DNA of 64,000 nucleotides. It comes from Apiospora phragmitis (Eukaryota > Ascomycota > Sordariomycetes > Amphisphaeriales > Apiosporaceae). Every line of letters starts with the position of its first letter. The stretch's first letter is position 1. The stretch lies in assembly GCA_038363925.1 (NCBI GenBank), contig JAQQWL010000011.1, positions 5,456,001 through 5,520,000 on the forward strand, given 5' to 3'. The notes below the pieces were generated by a model, which saw only the letters and a list, made by a program, of their open reading frames with translations, was not told the origin of the DNA and searched no databases. The position numbers and the translations under genes are program-made. Below are positions 46,791 to 58,101 of the stretch, in pieces.

Positions 46791-48310
46791 GACGCCAATG
46801 AGAGATGTAATGAGATGTGAAGATATGGCAGACGAGGTCTGAGGCGTCGGTAGGCGTTCTGGTAGATTGGTTTGCGGGAGGCAATTTACGACGCACTTGC
46901 ACTTTCAACGTCGCGCGAACCCTGGTGTTTCGCTTGTTCGACGAGGAGGAAGTACTATTCTATACCTTACTTCATTCGTAATTGCTGGTATGTCAACAGA
47001 AGAAAGAATGTTACGGCCCTTTCTGCTGGAAACATGCCCATTCAGGAGATCCTTCTTCCGCGATTGTATCTTACGAAACCTAATTCTGTTGCCCTTTTCG
47101 AGTTGATAATGCCTGGTAGTAACCTGGGGACGACGAGACTCCTCCAGATAATGATAGCAGTTACATCATGTATAAATCCGATATTTCGATAGTTGAGTCT
47201 GAAGTTAATCCATTGCCGGTGTTACACATGATTCGAACCCGGCTTGTCTCCTTTTGCCTATACTATTACCTTCCCGACATATCCGCCCTCCACCAGGGCC
47301 GGGCACTAGGCAGCATTCATCCGTCTATTCATCCAGTCAGGGAGTGCATGAACAATCACAAAACCAGGTCACGCCTGCTCAAGCAATGCAATGCGTTGCT
47401 AGACGATTTGTATTATGTGATTTATATATTTGCTATTCCGAGCACTCCACTCCCCATCTTCTGGACGGAGAGCGAGTAGAGTAGTACATGGTTCAACTTC
47501 ACATACCAACACGCTAATGGGAATTCAAGACGTCGAATCCTCCTCCTCCTCCTCCTCCTCCTCGCCCTCTTCTTCTTCCGTCTGTCTCGTCTCCTCGGCT
47601 CTTCCTCCTCCTGCGCGGCTCCCTTATGGTATCATGCGTGATGTACGTATATCCAGAGGAACGTCAGTAGGTCGGGTAGAGCCATGCGATCGTATGGCCA
47701 GGCTATTCGCAGATCGCGGATCTAGACCCAATAGGTGTAGGAAAATGGTAGTAGAAAATAGGTACATGAAAATTATATCATTGCGCCGGCTATAGCCGAG
47801 ACGATATGACTTTTTGCTTCTTCGTTCGAACTGGTGCAGGAACACGTCCTGGCGCGCGTAGAGTCTCGTAGACTCGGTCGAGGCTTGTGATAATCTAATA
47901 TGACAAGAAGGTGATGAGAGTGGTGGCAAGGGCGATGACAATTGATGATAGGTACGCGCGACACCCCGGCGCTGCTGCGCCTGAAGAGGAGAAGCATAAC
48001 ATTGTTATGTGTAGATAGTCCATCTAGGGATCATGCGGCAAGCGCCCATTCTTCTTTTATGACTAAAAAACATTGAAGCGCCGGCCGACCCGCCCGCTAG
48101 GGGCCCAAGGGAATATGCGTCTTGTGAAAGTGAATGACCGTTGAAATGCCGCTCCATAGGGGGTATAAACGATGGACATGAAAAGTATATATAACAATCA
48201 AAGTTTCGTGACAGTGTCGTGAAGTATATGTGCAAGCATTGAATATCACCAGTCAAAAAACGGGAATGGCCAAGGCGGCACACCGGATGCCCAGCAGCGC
48301 CATTCTGTTC
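46791..48310. other. Convergent intergenic region, SRC1 / kelch gene
   Basis: I find no supported gene in these 1.5 kb, which hold two 3' flanks. A TCC triplet run lies at 47538-47563 (about eight copies); an open frame through it gives only a serine run and is not called. Confidence 0.45.
47538..47563. repeat. TCC microsatellite
   Basis: About eight and a half copies of TCC in a row, in intergenic sequence. It is followed by an impure CTT/TCC-rich stretch to about 47615. Confidence 0.85.
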
Positions 48311-50474
48311 TTACAGCCTGTTGTTGTTCTCACCACCGAGGTTCAACCAGCTCATATCATTCGAGGTGGAAGCCGTGGGTAGCTGGGGCTGATTCGAAAT
48401 GCCAGTGGGAGGACGGCTGATTCCCGGCGGGCCCAGGTGAGTGGTGTATACGCTCGCTGTGTAGGCGCTGCTGGGGGCTCGGTCGTGGCCCCAGGGCTTC
48501 TTGGCCACTGTTGGATCCCACTGCTCATGAACGCTTGGGGGGATGCCGCTCGAGTACCCAGACGATGAGGTGCTGGAAAGCGGTCGCTCGATCTGGCCCG
48601 ACATGCCCTCAGATATCTGGCTGTTGATGTGCGATACTGCTGGGCTGCTCGAATGCACGCGACTGAAAGACGGGCGGCCTTCCACTTGTAACGGCGGCAC
48701 GGTAGCCGAGTCCTGGGTCATCCGGTGCACATCTGAATAATGCGAGCTATCTTCCGATGCCTGGGTCTCTCGGCGGCTCCCAGGACCAAACCCTAGAATG
48801 TTCAGGGTGCTTCCACCAGACCAATACCGGTTCCATCCGGAGCTCCTTCTCGTTTCTCCGTCTCTGTTCACTGCTGGGCCGTTCCTAGGCTTTGGATCCT
48901 CGACTTCAGCAGCAAAAGATACACCCTTTTCGTCTCTCGACTCAAAGATTGGCGAGGTGCTCGGCTGGGGCACTGGTCGTCCGATAGTGCTCTTGAACTG
49001 CTTGGCTAGTATGCTGCTGACTGAGCTGCGTTTAGAGACACCACTGTTTTGACTGTTCTGGCGCTCGACGGCAGCTGGCTTCTGTATTTTACCCATTAGG
49101 ATCGCCATCGACGAGAAAGATCCTGCTGACTCCTGTTGGCCGTGGCCTCGGTAATATCCACCAGATGCCTTGGCCTTGTTAGGAAGGTAGTCTTGCTTCT
49201 CCGGAACCCCGCTGTCTCTTCGGTTATGGCCTTGTTCCATGTAGGTCTGTCGCTGCTTCTTGCGTCGCAACCAGAACAACAAAGCAATGAGCATGATAGC
49301 GATACCAAAGATGACACCGAGTGATATACCGAGTATCTGGCCGGTTTCCATCTTCTTGGGGGCTGAAGCAGCCGCAGGGGTGTGGCGGCGGCGGTCTCGG
49401 TCGGCGCGGGGATTGCCAACGGGGATGGGACATCGGTCGGATCAGATGTACTGGAGGTAGGTAGCGAGGCGATACCAATGTCTCCAGTCCCAACCAGCTT
49501 GGCCGTGGCATTTTCCCAGCAGTTTTGTCGGGCATTGAATATACAGAAGACATCATTGTCGTTCCCTCCTGACATAACAACCAGGCCATCTGGACCCGAA
49601 GCCAGTGAGTATTGATCCCGCACAGTCGTTGGTGCCAGAGTTGCGTTGTATTTCGGCCAATTACTCGCAGTCAAGTCTCCCTCCGAAAACCGGCTGGGGC
49701 TCTTTGCCTTTCTGATGGGCGTCGACTTGACCACTGGCCCTGCAGCGTCCATCAATACCGTCCGTTGCACCTCGTTTGGTGACTTGCTCATATCGAAGGT
49801 ATAGAGGTGCTTGCTTCCATCATCGGCTATCAGCAACGATGCCTGCACCTGTGTTGTACTCTTCGTTATAGGCTCGGCGAGGGTGCTGCCTGAATCACTC
49901 CAGCCTGCCTTGCCGTCGAATAGCATGACCTTTGTATTCGTTGCGTCGCCACCGACCATGACAGCTTGTGTCTCGGACCACTGTAAAAGTATAGGAGCAA
50001 TCGCCGGAGGGGCAATTGACGGCCAGGACTGAATTTCGAAGGGTTCCGAAGCACCAATAGTAAAGGTTTGGGATGATAAGTGTTGTGAGCCATCTTGTGC
50101 TCCGGCGTATACCAGTATCGAGTCGGAAGCGTTGAGATAGACAGCGCTGTCCACAGACGGCTTTGGGTCACCGAGACTGTCCAGTTGATCGACGACCACT
50201 CGCCAGTCGAGTACGTGAACTTCTGGAGACCTTTATATTTGGGGTCCGCCAACGTTCCTCCTACAATGTACAGACCTGCCTTCGAGGTGTCCTTGGGCGT
50301 CGAGCCCACGCAGACTCCGCCTTCCACCGCTGTCCCATTCGCTAACTGCTTCCATTCCTCCTTCTCTTCCAACAACAGCGACTGGAGCCCTTGCGATGAA
50401 TATTCATACAGTGTGTTATCGTGGATGACCGAGCAAGCGCCCGTGAGGGACACTGCTGGTTTAGGGAGTGGCAT
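48311..50474 (-). CDS. Kelch-type beta-propeller single-pass membrane protein, two frame breaks
   Basis: This is a fungal-specific membrane protein with a large N-terminal galactose-oxidase/kelch-like domain, one transmembrane helix and a long cytoplasmic tail. Kelch-like blades are seen in AVSLTGACSVIHDNTLYEYS, GLYIVGGTL, SILVYAGAQDG, AVMVGGDATNTKVMLFD and LVVMSGGNDNDVFCIF. The helix is QILGISLGVIFGIAIMLIAL. The tail has conserved SSGWNRYWSGGS and STSNDMSWLNLGG segments. Two missing bases (near 50143-50145 and in GGGG 49377-49380) break the frame; adding both gives 721 codons plus stop. The visible Met lacks a signal peptide. Relatives normally begin with one, so a short upstream exon is probably missing from this model. 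Function in surface sensing is plausible but unproven. Confidence 0.8.
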
Positions 50475-51513
50475 CTTCGCTGACCCCTAATCAATGGCGT
50501 CGACGACGGGATGATGCGGCGTATCCAAAGCACCAAAAAAAGAAGAAACTGAAGTTTCGAGCTGCCTTGATCACTATATCATTGTTGGGGAGATTGAAGT
50601 AAGCCGGGGCGCAGGTTTGGCCAGGGAGACCCTCGAACGTCAATTGGTCAGTGTTGAGGCGCAGTCAATGCCTGTAACAGCGAACGATGGCAAAGGAGAT
50701 AGCTGTGACCAGACTGACTTTGACAAATGGAAGCGTCCTGGGACTGTTTGCCAATGTCTTCTGGATAGCAATAGCCCTATTGGATGTAATTCGTTCCGAA
50801 ATTCTTAATTCCGGAAAAGATGAACGTCCCGCCGGCTCAAAGAAAGAGTGCTCGTCTCAAGTCCAGTGTCGAGCAGCGCAACGGGGATCTAAGCCGCCGG
50901 AGCAAACGAAGGGAGAAGATGGATGATGAGACCGTCAAGATCGTCTGGGGCAAACGACGAGTACTGCGTGTTCCCGGAGTACTCGCTTAATCCCGTGCTT
51001 GACTTGACCAACGACGAGCGGCAAGCAGCTCGACAAACCAGAAGTCTCGGGCGGGAAAAGTCAGAAAGATTGCGCGCGCGCAGGCGGGTTGGAAGGAGTG
51101 AATCAGTGAGTGATCTACGGAAACAAAGTTTTGATGAGCGCAATGTTTCCGGTGTCGAAGGCCGGGGGGGAGCAGGTCAAGAGAGGGAGGGAAACACCAG
51201 CCAAGCCGCTTCTTGGTGTTCCTGAAGGACTTCGTGTCGCAGGATATGGGGGTAAAAAAGCGGAGACGTTTAACCCGTTGGACGCCTTTGCCAAAGCGAG
51301 CCTCTCCTCCGACCGAGGTTCTACTGTCTTATGCGTCGTGGGGGACTGGGAGGACGAGACTACTCGATCCCGGCAGATAGAGTTCTGCTAGCTAGCTATC
51401 AAGATCAACCAGATGAGGTTGGTGGTTCGAGATGACGATGAAGACGGTTAATGTCAGCTGACGTCTCTCGGCGAACGGTGAATATCACTTTAGGCAACAA
51501 ACACAGGAAGAAA

Positions 51514-51551
51514 AGAGAGAGAGAGAGAGAGAGAGAGTGTGTGTGTGTGTA
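51514..51551. repeat. Compound GA / TG microsatellite
   Basis: About twelve GA dinucleotides (51514-51537) run directly into about seven TG dinucleotides. It is an ordinary intergenic compound microsatellite. Confidence 0.9.
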
Positions 51552-54030
51552 TGTGAGGAGAGAAAGAGAGGCGCGTTCGGAATCACCACCAACACCCGAC
51601 AGGGAGCAAATACGACGAACGGATACTGTCTGTCTGCAGAGAGAGCGATGGGCAAGCGAGTTGGATGGACAAGGGGTGTCAGCGTGATGTTAGATGGCGG
51701 ATTATCCACTAAGAGAAGCAGGCGAAGACGACCCCTGATGGATGTCTGCGTGTATCCAATCAGACTCTAGACTACGGCCTAGGGCTCCCATGGGCGTGTG
51801 GGAAGTTGAAGGTGACTGGTGATGGGCCATGTACCTGCAAACTGGCGCAACCGACTAGTGATTCCGATGTAGAGCGGCACCATGCAAGTACCCTGTGGCC
51901 TAGGAGGGGGCCGGCTTTTAGCACATTCTGCATGGGGGCCCTGCTGGGTGGGTTGCAGAAAGAAAGGGGGGTGGGGACGTGATTTTCCCTTTTCCCATGC
52001 GGAAAAGCAAAGCATAATAGCAACGGCCTCGGTCTCGTGGTGGATGCCCGTCTCTCGACTCTTGAACGGAGCAAATTACCATCGCATGGTCGTATGTGAC
52101 AGTGTCGTTCGTATGCGACGCAACCGTCGTTCCTATGTAGCTTCCGGCGGGGACGTTGGGTCGGTCGCTAATTCTAGCAAGTACAAGCATTACCATAGCC
52201 TTGCGCTCGGCCGCCTCACTGCTGCCTTCAAAAAACGAGGATGATCATTGATCGCGATGAGATGTACCTCGATGGCGTTATCTCTGGCAGGGTAAGATCC
52301 AGTTTCGCTTCCCACGGCACACCTAGCCACACCAAGGGACCAAGACGGGACAGACGAGCGCCAAAAGACAACAGGTCAGCCAGCAGCGGTCTGCCAGGTT
52401 AATTTAATCTAGCTCTTAGATCGTATTCTATGTTAGGCGGTTCAGGCTGGTCCCTTGCTTTTGCCTATGCCTAGTAGTACTACTACTAAAAGAGAACAGC
52501 ATTCATTACCTGCCAATAACCCTCTTTTTGTGTTGGTGTTACACCTTAAGAAGCACGCACGTTGCATTTTGCAGGCTCACCGGACAGAACACCGGAGACA
52601 CTTGGGCTGCAATGGCAGCTGTCGTAGTATCCTAGCTTCACAGTATCACAGACTCCTGCGAGTTCCTGTCCACTGCTCTCGCAAGTCTGGCGAGTCTGAG
52701 GGTAGTTAGGTAGTTAGGGTATTTCTTAGTTTGGACAGTTAAGCAGGTAGGTGGTAGTTGCAACTAAAAAAGCCCCAATCACCAATGCGACCGCGCCGGC
52801 TGCAGGCGGAGGCGCTGTCGGCGGCCACTAGCCAGCCAAGGTAAGACTATTTTTATGAAACACCCCATCCATGCAGACGACACCCTCCTGAGCTAAGGGC
52901 AAAGGGCACGCATGTGAGGAAAGTCATCCATCCATCAATCGCATTGCCGGTTTTTCTTTCTTTTCGAGGGTCGGTAAAGAAACGAAACTCTAGGCCGGCA
53001 TCGGTGCTGATGGAAATGTATGGAATTCCATGTATGAACAGCTGTTCTCCCCCACCCCCTCTCCCCTTCTTCTTTAGAGACGATGACGCGGAAACGAAGC
53101 TTATTACATTGGCAGGTGGAATGTCGGCAACAAACCCCGACGGGCGTGCATGGCCCCGTCTGGGGGATGCTGGCAAACGTACTGTACTGTCGCGACCCGA
53201 TCGACCGGAGTCTTTTACACGTTGTAGGAGCAGGTGTTTTGAATTATCGCCCAAAGCCTCTTTTGGAGGCAGTAACGCCATGTGGCTGGCAGGCCTGGGC
53301 AGTGCTTGTGCCATGCGGTTTCTCTACCCCTTGGTAACGGTTAGGTTCCGTCTGTCTTACTAATTGTCTTACCGTGAGGGAGGAAGTATCCGTGTCCGTA
53401 TCAACTAAAGAACAAAGGGATGTTGGCGAAAGCAATGTGTCAATCCCCATGTGTCAATCCCACGTGTGGCTGGATAATCTATTCGCATACACGGGATGCT
53501 ATTATATAAATATAATTGACCAAACTGTTAGAGTGGATGGATGATATTGAAATCATCGTAAGCTCGGTCAAGCTGCTTGTAGGAGGTGTAGCTCCAACCC
53601 CGGCGTCGCATCTTTCTCTTGGACGTATTTCCTGTCCGCCCTTGGCTCGTCGTAGTAGTGTAGCACCTGACACCCAGCCGAGAACTCCGCGCTTCTGGGC
53701 TCGCACCCATGCGCAAAGATGTCATGGCTGTCCGCAGGCGGTCGGCCTTCCTGGCCATTATGCTCTTTATGACATCTTGGATGCGAGTCGGTAGGATCGA
53801 AAACTCCATGCAAGATTAAAGGGTGGGAAGGGAGGAGCCGCCCGATACGCAGAGGGCCATACGACAGAGCATGGGTTTGTTACTTAGCCAAGTATGTACA
53901 GAGGCCAGAATGAGTGGCCGTCAAAGTATACTATTAATGCTCCTCAATACCAGGCGTGTAATGCATTCAACCTCTACCTTCATGGTTCACTTTGCAGTAT
54001 AAAATTACTGATCGAGTGTGTGGATGTGTG

Positions 54031-54072
54031 ATGGATGATGGATGATGGATGATGGATGATGGATGACGGATG
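54031..54072. repeat. 7-bp tandem repeat, six copies
   Basis: ATGGATG is repeated five times, and a sixth copy has one substitution (ACGGATG). It is intergenic, about 0.8 kb downstream of MEX67. Confidence 0.9.
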
Positions 54073-54863
54073 TCTCAATCTAATGGCTATCTAAGCTACA
54101 AGCACTGTATAACGCCAAATGCACCTCCGCCAGTCATTCCTTAGCGCCGAGAACGAAGACATTCAGAGCCGTCCAACGAAAGCGCGCGCTACCCAACCAA
54201 ACCAGCGAAATCCGCTCTCTTTGCCACCGATTGGTCCGTAGTGACTTCTTCTCGAACAATTCCTCTGATGGGCATTGCCGTTGCTGAAGAAATCCAAGCT
54301 TTCTTTGGCTCCGGTTTTTTCATGCAAAGATAGACGTGACGGCGACTACGAATCCTCAGTACTCCAGTCCTAGTCCTAGTAAAGAGGAAACGATGTATGT
54401 ATGCATCAATCACACATGAGATGAGGGCCAATCCACCATGCAGGCCCTAGCCTCTCCCGGAACCACGTCAAGCATGCCATGTGAAAGCCGAACAAGTGCG
54501 GTGTAATTGAGATTTGCCTTTCTCTCTGTGCTGCCAAATCGAACGCTAGGAATCCACCACTATCCCGTCGTTGGGCCTGGTATCAAGTGTCAAACGAGGC
54601 ATCCATACGGGAACCGTTGTCACCAAACAGCTCCAGTTCGGGCCAGTCTGTCTCCATCTCCACACGCTGTTCGGCATGCGTCGAATTTGGATTTATATAT
54701 AAGTACAATAACACACTCCGCCCAAGTGCTAGATTGGGCTCGCTGCTCGCTATGACTCTGGAATGAGATGACCGGCCACCTGAAAGCCATAACTCCTTGC
54801 CAATGCATCCTTTTTCTAACCCATTGTCGGATATCACCACTAACTATCATAACCGTAACCATC

Positions 54864-57175
54864 TCAGACGGGACCTGTTCCGGTGAAGGCGTCTGCGGGT
54901 AGAGAAGCCTAGTTGATGTTAGTCTTGAATCGTGGTCATGTATTTCTTGTCCCTTTAACTTACTCGTTTTTCGTTGAACGTAGCCAGGGCCTGGTCAAAG
55001 ACCCAGTTGGCAACATCGAGACACATCCTGGAGTATTCCTGGTTCATGCCAGTCTGCCTGCAAAGCTCCGCCAGCATTTGCTGTTTCTGGACGTCTTCTG
55101 CTGAGACGGGTACCAGAGGAGCAACAGGGACTGCAGGAGTTGCGACTGCTGGTCCGAGAACAGGAGGAAGGGGGTTGTATGCTTTCAGAGTAAGCACGTC
55201 GCTGGCGACGCGGATGGGATTCCGACCAGGAGCACCCGGGCCCAGTAGAATAGTGCGAGAGAAACTCCTCCTAGTAGTGACCTTAGTCTGGGATCTTGGT
55301 CCTCGAATTCGCCATGAAACGTTATAATCATCCCGTCTACACCTGCCATACTCTGGCCAGACAGGTCGGCAAGGCCACTGATGGGATGACAATCGATAAT
55401 GTACTTGTCAAACTGCGTGGCAAGATCGGGATGTCGTGTAGGCGGAAGTTTCCGCCAGACATCTTGAATAACTGCGGTGCCGCTGAAAAGACGCTGCTGT
55501 CGAGCATGCGTTGTGGTGATCTTAACATGGTTCCTGGAGAACTTGATGTACGAGCCCCACTGAGGAAGCGGAATGTCTGGCGGATGGGAAGAACGACCGT
55601 TGACAGACAGCGAGAAGTGGCTGTACTCATCATAGTACTTAGCAGCAAGGCTTGGTCTATCCATGTCGTAACCTCTGATGAAATCGGTGATGAACTGTTC
55701 GCCTACGCCATTGATATCACGGAAATTGGGGCCGCTTTGCGAAATGGGCGTGGGCTTGTTGGCAAGCTCGGCAGCAGCCACCTGCTCGGCAGTCCGAACT
55801 TGAGTACCGCTCAAGTTCTGCAACTGGGAAACCACGACACCAACTCATCTTTGTAAGTCGGGTTCGAGACGTCGATGGGGTTGTTGATCAAGAGAAGGGT
55901 CTCGAGCTTGCGCAGGCGGTGTTGCCATTTCCTCAAGCCCCTGAGTTCCTTGATCGAGTTGTTCGAGAGATCCAGATGGATAAGATCGGGAAAGTTTCGG
56001 TAAGAGTCATGACCTGACCGACGTCGTCGATGTTGTTGCCAGCAAGAGTCACACTCGAAATGGCATCGCGCTTAGCCTGTGCGGTTTTGAACTGCTCGTC
56101 GCAGATGACCATCAATGCTCTGAAGAGTTTCTGCGGAGTGCTTTCCTGAAACATATTCATCTGAATGAGCAGATGCGTCGCTACCAAGGCTGGATAGATT
56201 CAAGAGCTTTTGTCCAGGATCATATCGCTGAGCCAACATCGTTCTGAGATTCTCCTTGACATCTTGCGTTTGGGCTGAAAGGCTGGAGGCTTCAGCGCCG
56301 TTAGGTGCTCGATCGTCGGCCTCGGTGATGTGGACCTTAGTGCCGGCCCAATCAAAGCCGTTGACTTTCATAATGTGCTCGGCATCTTCCTTGCTTGCCG
56401 TGATGTAGACGAGGTCACCTTTCAGTTGTGACTGCTAGACGTTAGCAAGGCTGTAAAAACCTTGGCAACGATCCAGGATTCCGGGATAGGTACACGCGGC
56501 GCGGTTGTCAAGAGTATCCGTCTCCTCGTTGTCTGCGAGCTATACGGCATAACGAGTTTGGAGATGATGCGTTGCTTCGTAAACCCCCCCCAGAGCCCCC
56601 AGATACGCCTTGCTTCGACTTCGGATATAAACACATACCTTCTTTATCCTGACGGAGTGGCTGAGCTTTCCAGCAGTTGTGGCCTTGCGCTCGAGAAAGA
56701 TCAGAAGCTCCTTCAAACCGCCGCCTTCATTGTCTCTCGCTTTGCTATGTTGAAGGCCTTCGACTATTAATGTTTTGGTGTTTGTCCCATTGATGGGGCG
56801 AGAGTTGCGAGTGTGCCGGGAGGATGGGTCGATTCCTTGAGAAATGCGCGAATGCAGACTTCCAGTTCCTCCTTGTATCACTTTGGCGACCATGTGCGAC
56901 GCCTTCGTTGTCGGTCTCGGGGGCCGTGAAGACGATGCATTCGTTCGAGTGAGCTTGCGCGTAGATCCAACAGGTGTTGGGTTGCTTTTCTTGCCGCGAC
57001 TACCGGCGCCATTAGCGGCGGCGGCTGCGTCCATGTCCAAGTCTCCATCTCTGTCGACTCTGATGGGCCCTCCGGTGCGGCGCTTTGCAATACCACCTCG
57101 ACTTGCTGATTTCCCTGAAGCCGCGCCTCGCGTGTTATTGCGAGGGGCGCTATTCCGGGGTCCTGTAGGAGCCAT
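54864..57175 (-). CDS. MEX67: mRNA export receptor Mex67/NXF1, four frame breaks
   Basis: Mex67 with Mtr2 carries mRNPs through nuclear pores. Exons are 57175-56639, 56431-54964 and 54908-54864; the last is only 15 codons and supplies the SLPADAF ending. The order is: basic Arg/Gly-rich N-terminus, RNP-type fold (KTLIVEGLQ; GDLVYITASKEDAEHIM), leucine-rich repeats (VTLAGNNI; HLDLSNNSIKEL), NTF2-like domain (FITDFIRGYDMDRPSLAAKYYDE), and a UBA-like domain (MLAELCRQTGMNQEYSRMCL) that binds FG repeats. One extra base near 56175-56182 and missing bases at 55988-55990, 55826-55828 and 55290-55292 (each in a three-base run) break the frame. Correcting them gives 683 aa. The gene is essential in other fungi, so these are probably sequence errors. 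Confidence 0.93.
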
Positions 57176-58101
57176 CGCGGGAAGTTTTGTTGGTGGGATA
57201 ATCAGGTTCAGAAGAGACGAGGAGCAATCAAGACTGGTGGTGAAGCCGTTGTGTGTTGTAGTGGCAACGAAAGAAAGGGAGGATAGCGCTATGGTTTTAA
57301 GTGCCCGCCGAGGGTAGGCTACCTCTGCGAGTGAGGATTGAATTCATTCGGTGATCAAGTTCAATCGGAGAACCTTGAGTGATGGATACTGATGGAACTG
57401 AGTATCTCTGGAAGGGATTCGCAGCTTGGTTGGGAAAGATGTCGCGCGAGGGCAATCGAAGGGTGATGAGGAACAGAATAGAATGGGCAACGGAGATCGG
57501 TCGCGAATTGAAAGGCAGTGACGTCTGAACAAAGACTTTCCCGCTCGTACGGGAATGACAAGGAAAATTGAGGTGTTGGGGGTGCACGGCTGTTTGGGAG
57601 GAAGATGACTCAGCTAATGGCCAGTCAGCTGAGCGGAAATCTGAGGCTTGCATCTTTCTGCCTGGGCCCACTAATCAGGCAGCTGCGCAGGAACCTGAAG
57701 CTTGGATAGCTTCAGCCTTGAAGTGCCTAATTGATAAGAGCTTGAAGCTTACCTAGGAAACCTACCACGCCGTTACGGTAGGTAATTTGAAGTCTTCCAA
57801 TTAAGTGCACGCACTCTATGACTGTATTTTGCGCATTCCAACGTTTTAGGTGGATAGGTACTCCGTATAGATAGGACCTTTTTATAAATAGAAAAACATT
57901 CATCGCGTATTTGGGTAGGAAGGTTTTTAAGTATTGGTACGTAGCTCTTGTGAGTGGCGGGGCCGCTATCATGTGATCTGGTGTTAAGAAGTCCCCACTG
58001 CCGAACGCGTCTACTTCGAATCACCAGCATTCGACCAGCACCATTCGTGTGGTGGGATGTCCAGAATCGCCCAATAATAAGGCTCGCCACAGCGACTGAC
58101 C
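57176..58101. other. Divergent promoter region MEX67 / MPH1
   Basis: This 926 bp region separates two divergent genes. It holds an MCB element close to MPH1 (listed separately) and a direct repeat of AGCTTGAAGC/GAAGCTTGG-type sequence near 57695-57750. Open frames are not protein-like. Confidence 0.45.
58005..58010. promoter_or_regulatory. MCB element (ACGCGT) upstream of MPH1
   Basis: An exact ACGCGT lies 92 nt before the MPH1 start codon. This is the MBF site of G1/S genes, which fits a fork-repair helicase. A single hexamer is expected by chance about sixteen times in 64 kb, so support is modest. Confidence 0.4.

Larger units (their letters stand above)
50475..54863. other. Gene-poor region with simple repeats
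   Basis: These 4.4 kb lie between the 5' end of the kelch gene and the 3' end of MEX67. No open frame here resembles a protein family. The region holds a GA/TG microsatellite (51514-51551), a 7-bp array (54031-54072), and pyrimidine- and GGTAG-rich stretches. It could carry the missing first exon and a long 5' leader of the kelch gene, or non-coding RNA. Confidence 0.5.

Noticed and set aside
47221..47247. tRNA on the minus strand (GGTTCGAATC box)
   Set aside because: The B-box-like word has no pairing T stem and no A box at the right distance.
47430..47795. Serine-run open frame over the TCC microsatellite
   Set aside because: The serine run comes from the repeat; the rest has no resemblance and it lies in 3' flanking sequence.
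51451..51687. Open frame over the GA/TG microsatellite
   Set aside because: Its composition is dictated by the repeat; no support as a gene.
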